Of a stretch of DNA of 45,657 nucleotides, positions 43,385 through 45,657 are shown in pieces; position 1 is the first letter of the stretch, and each line of letters starts with the position of its first letter. The translations under genes were made by a program, and so were the position numbers. Source of the stretch: an uncultured Alphaproteobacteria bacterium. GTDB lineage: Bacteria > Pseudomonadota > Alphaproteobacteria > HIMB59 > GCA-002718135. The notes under the pieces are model-generated. The model worked only from the letters and a program-made list of their open reading frames with translations, did not search any database and was not told the origin of the DNA. The stretch spans positions 1-45,657 of the forward strand of contig CACFOQ010000010.1 of assembly GCA_902567855.1 (NCBI GenBank), given 5' to 3'.

Positions 43385-45190
43385 ATGTGTGGAATTGTCG
43401 GTATTGCTAGCAAAAATAATTGTATAGATAATATTTTGTCTGGATTGTATTCTCTTGAGTACAGAGGCTATGATTCATCAGGATTAGCAACAATAAAAAA
43501 TAATCATTTTGAATATAGTAAAAATATTGGTAAAATTTCTAATTTACAAAAATCTGTTAAAAATAATAAATTAACTGGAAACGTTGTAATTGCTCATACT
43601 AGGTGGGCAACTCATGGCAAACCTTCTATAAAAAATTGTCATCCATTTATAAAAGATAATTGTGTTTTAGTTCATAATGGTATCATAGAAAATTATACAG
43701 ATTTAATAAATTATTATTCAATAAAACAAAAAAATATTAAATCAGATACGGATACTGAAATAATTGCTGAAATATACAATAAGCTATTAAATGAATTTAA
43801 TAATCCTATTGAAGCTATCAAAAACCTAAATAAAAAAATAGTAGGATCATTTTCTTTTGCATTTTTAGTTCATGGATCAAAATCAATATATGTAACAAGA
43901 AGAGGGAGCCCTTTAGTCTTAGGGAGCGGAGAAGGATTTAATGCTGTTAGTTCTGATGTCTTGGGTTTGCCAGATAATACAAAAGAAATTATTTTTTTAG
44001 AGGAAAATGATATTGCCGAAGTAAATGATTCTTCAATTCTAATTTATGATAAAAATCAAATCATCAAGAGAGAAAAACATAAATTTATTCCAAAAAAAGA
44101 ATTTAAAGTTAAAGGAAATTACAAACATTTTATGGAAAAAGAAATTTTTCATCAACCAATAAGTATTGAAGATACAATTTTGAATTTTGCTGATAAAAAA
44201 AGAAAAGTTGTTTATTTACCTAAAACCAATATTAAATTTAATGAATTTTCAAACATCATTATAGTTGCTTGTGGAACAGCTTACCATTCTTGTATGGTGG
44301 CAAAATATTGGATTGAAGAGATGACTGACTTCAATGTTTCAATCGATATTGCATCTGAATATAGATATCGCAAAAATAAAGTTAATAAAAATTCATTTGG
44401 AATAGTTGTATCTCAGTCAGGCGAAACTATGGACACCTTAAAATGTTTAAATAAATTTAAAAAAAATAATATTTTCACAATATCTATAGTAAATGTTTTA
44501 AATAGCTCAATTGCAAGGTTAAGTGATTTTATTTTACCTACTTTAGCTGGCCCTGAAATAGGAGTCGCTTCCACAAAAGCTTTTACTTCTCAATTATCTG
44601 TTTTAGCTCTATTTGTACTTAATCTTCAGCAAGGAAGTAAAAATATTAATAAGATTTTTTTTAATTCTATTTTTAGTATCCACAAATCTGTTAAAGAAAT
44701 TTTAAAAAAAGAAAATGAATTTAAGAAAATAGCTAAAAAATTAGTTGATACTAAAAGCATTTTTTATATTGGTAGAGGTGCCATGTATCCTATTGCATTA
44801 GAAGGCGCTTTAAAGTTAAAAGAAATTACCTATAAGCATTGTGAAGGCTATGCCGCTGGAGAACTAAAACATGGTCCGTTAGCCTTAATTGAAAATAATA
44901 TACCCGTTATTGTTTTAGCTCCTTTTGATGAAAATTATTCTAAATTACTCTCAAATATACAAGAGGTTAAAGCTAGAGGTGGAAGAATTATTATGATTAC
45001 AGATAGGGATGGTGCAAAAAAAGTAAAAAAATATTGTGATCAAATTGTAATAATACCAAAAACAAATTTTTTAACATCCCCAATATTATATTCGATACCA
45101 GTCCAGTTAATTGCTTATTATTTAGCAGTTTTTCTTGGAACAGATGTCGATCAACCAAGAAATTTAGCGAAATCTGTTACTGTAGAATAA
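43385..45190 (+). CDS. glmS: Glutamine--fructose-6-phosphate aminotransferase (glucosamine-6-phosphate synthase)
   Basis: A 601-residue enzyme that makes glucosamine-6-phosphate from fructose-6-phosphate and glutamine for peptidoglycan. Cys2 in MCGIVGI is the glutaminase nucleophile; YRGYDSSG, AHTRWATHG, HNGIIENY and DTDTEI are the amidotransferase motifs. Two SIS domains follow from about residue 265: VSQSGETMDTL, EIGVASTKAFTSQL, GRGAMYP and LKHGPLALIE, ending in QPRNLAKSVTVE. Full length. It may only be a neighbour of the hexosaminide cluster, but the amino-sugar theme fits. Its stop is two bases from the stop of the convergent SIS gene. Confidence 0.96.
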   Translation: MCGIVGIASKNNCIDNILSGLYSLEYRGYDSSGLATIKNNHFEYSKNIGKISNLQKSVKNNKLTGNVVIAHTRWATHGKPSIKNCHPFIKDNCVLVHNGIIENYTDLINYYSIKQKNIKSDTDTEIIAEIYNKLLNEFNNPIEAIKNLNKKIVGSFSFAFLVHGSKSIYVTRRGSPLVLGSGEGFNAVSSDVLGLPDNTKEIIFLEENDIAEVNDSSILIYDKNQIIKREKHKFIPKKEFKVKGNYKHFMEKEIFHQPISIEDTILNFADKKRKVVYLPKTNIKFNEFSNIIIVACGTAYHSCMVAKYWIEEMTDFNVSIDIASEYRYRKNKVNKNSFGIVVSQSGETMDTLKCLNKFKKNNIFTISIVNVLNSSIARLSDFILPTLAGPEIGVASTKAFTSQLSVLALFVLNLQQGSKNINKIFFNSIFSIHKSVKEILKKENEFKKIAKKLVDTKSIFYIGRGAMYPIALEGALKLKEITYKHCEGYAAGELKHGPLALIENNIPVIVLAPFDENYSKLLSNIQEVKARGGRIIMITDRDGAKKVKKYCDQIVIIPKTNFLTSPILYSIPVQLIAYYLAVFLGTDVDQPRNLAKSVTVE

Positions 45191-45192
45191 TT

Positions 45193-45657
45193 TTACTTTA
45201 ATTTATTATTGATAAAAGCATATTTTTTTTCTAAAATTTTATTATGTTTTTTGCTATTAGGTAAATTGGAACTTAAGTAAAAAGGAAAAGGATTTTGATT
45301 TTTTAATTTTGAAGACATTTCAAGCCACAAGGAATTCAAAATAAATATTCCTGCAATTGTAGAAGATGAAGTTACTCCAAAATCTTTATAATTTATTAAA
45401 GTATCACCTATAGGACTGTAATTATCTATATAAATATCGTTATAGAAATAAAGTTTTGATTTTTTGATTTTTTTCAACTTATCTGAATAAGTTTTAGAAG
45501 TTACACCGATAACATATATTTTTTTATTTTTCATTATCTTTGCTATTTCTATAGATAATTGATTAATACCACTGGTTGAAAAAATAATTATAGAGTCATT
45601 TTTAGTAAAATTATATTTCTTTAAAATATTTTTAGCTAATTTTGGATTTCTTTCATT
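45193..45657 (-). CDS. SIS-domain sugar-phosphate isomerase-like protein, 5' end cut by window edge
   Basis: The frame stays open on the minus strand from the stop at 45193 to the right edge, beyond the Met codon at 45534, so this is the C-terminal 154 residues of a larger gene. Just inside the edge it reads NERNPKLAKNILKKYNF, then SIIIFSTSGINQLSIEIAK and IYVIGVTSK. This is the SIS fold of the UPF0309-like group (ERNPGLA, SxSGxNxxxIE, VIAxTS), which handles phosphorylated amino sugars. A role in hexosamine use next to glmS is plausible but not shown. Confidence 0.82.
   Translation of the reverse strand, partial: NERNPKLAKNILKKYNFTKNDSIIIFSTSGINQLSIEIAKIMKNKKIYVIGVTSKTYSDKLKKIKKSKLYFYNDIYIDNYSPIGDTLINYKDFGVTSSSTIAGIFILNSLWLEMSSKLKNQNPFPFYLSSNLPNSKKHNKILEKKYAFINNKLK

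Noticed and set aside
45193-45534. A complete 113-residue gene
   Set aside because: The frame continues to the right edge with a clear SIS motif upstream of Met 45534, so it is a partial gene.
1-45657. CRISPR arrays, insertion sequences, tRNA or rRNA genes
   Set aside because: No repeated spacer structure, transposase, cloverleaf or conserved rRNA segment was seen.

Overview
The window is very AT-rich (about 30% GC by eye) and tightly packed, with gaps mostly of a few to a few tens of bases and many head-to-tail overlaps. I saw no mobile elements, rRNA, tRNA or CRISPR, and no gene-free stretch reaches 300 bases. Gene content (TMA monooxygenase, TMAO demethylase, a betaine/TMAO-type ABC importer with a double-length permease, gamma-glutamylmethylamide synthetase and N-methylglutamate-synthase-type genes) points to a streamlined marine alphaproteobacterium such as SAR11 or an AEGEAN-169/HIMB59-like lineage. 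Lineage is an inference from gene content.

Layout. 1-4214 (+): three Gfo/Idh/MocA dehydrogenases (the first cut by the left edge, one clearly IolG-like) and an SDR, a sugar or inositol oxidation cluster. 4215-8373 (-): ABC importer for a trimethylated amine (binding protein, then a terminator hairpin, then ATPase and fused permease). 8534-11254 (+): tmm, a thioredoxin-reductase-type ferredoxin reductase and a 2Fe-2S ferredoxin. 11271-14645 (-): tdm followed by a cysteate lyase/D-cysteine desulfhydrase-like gene, divergent from an IclR regulator (14711-15475). 15567-22011 (+): FAD amine oxidoreductase, GlnT-type glutamine synthetase homologue, mgsABC-like genes and an unknown gene. 22008-23921 (-): an unknown gene and gmaS. 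24046-25788 (+): two EamA permeases.

25855-27555 (+): an ammonium transporter whose leader carries a convincing glutamine (glnA-type) riboswitch, followed by an overlooked 57-residue membrane protein gene and a terminator. 27752-32414 (-): an operon of Rieske oxygenase, glyoxalase, cupin, a third glutamine-synthetase homologue, a MetX-like hydrolase and a small membrane protein; its job is unknown. 32509-34587 (+): a ureohydrolase and a gamma-butyrobetaine-hydroxylase-like dioxygenase. 34602-37144 (-): galK and an aldehyde dehydrogenase. 37170-43307 (+): GH20 hexosaminidase, Gfo/Idh/MocA oxidoreductase and a sugar ABC importer lacking a local ATPase. 43385-45190 (+): glmS. The right edge cuts a SIS-domain gene on the minus strand.

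Together, the central 18 kb reads as uptake and stepwise demethylation of TMA/TMAO to methylamine, capture of methylamine as gamma-glutamyl and N-methylglutamate derivatives, and recovery of nitrogen. Three promoter regions of this block share a dyad of the form TTATTTCA-N5-TGAAATAA, which suggests one regulon, plausibly run by the IclR protein. The right 10 kb handles amino sugars and galactose.
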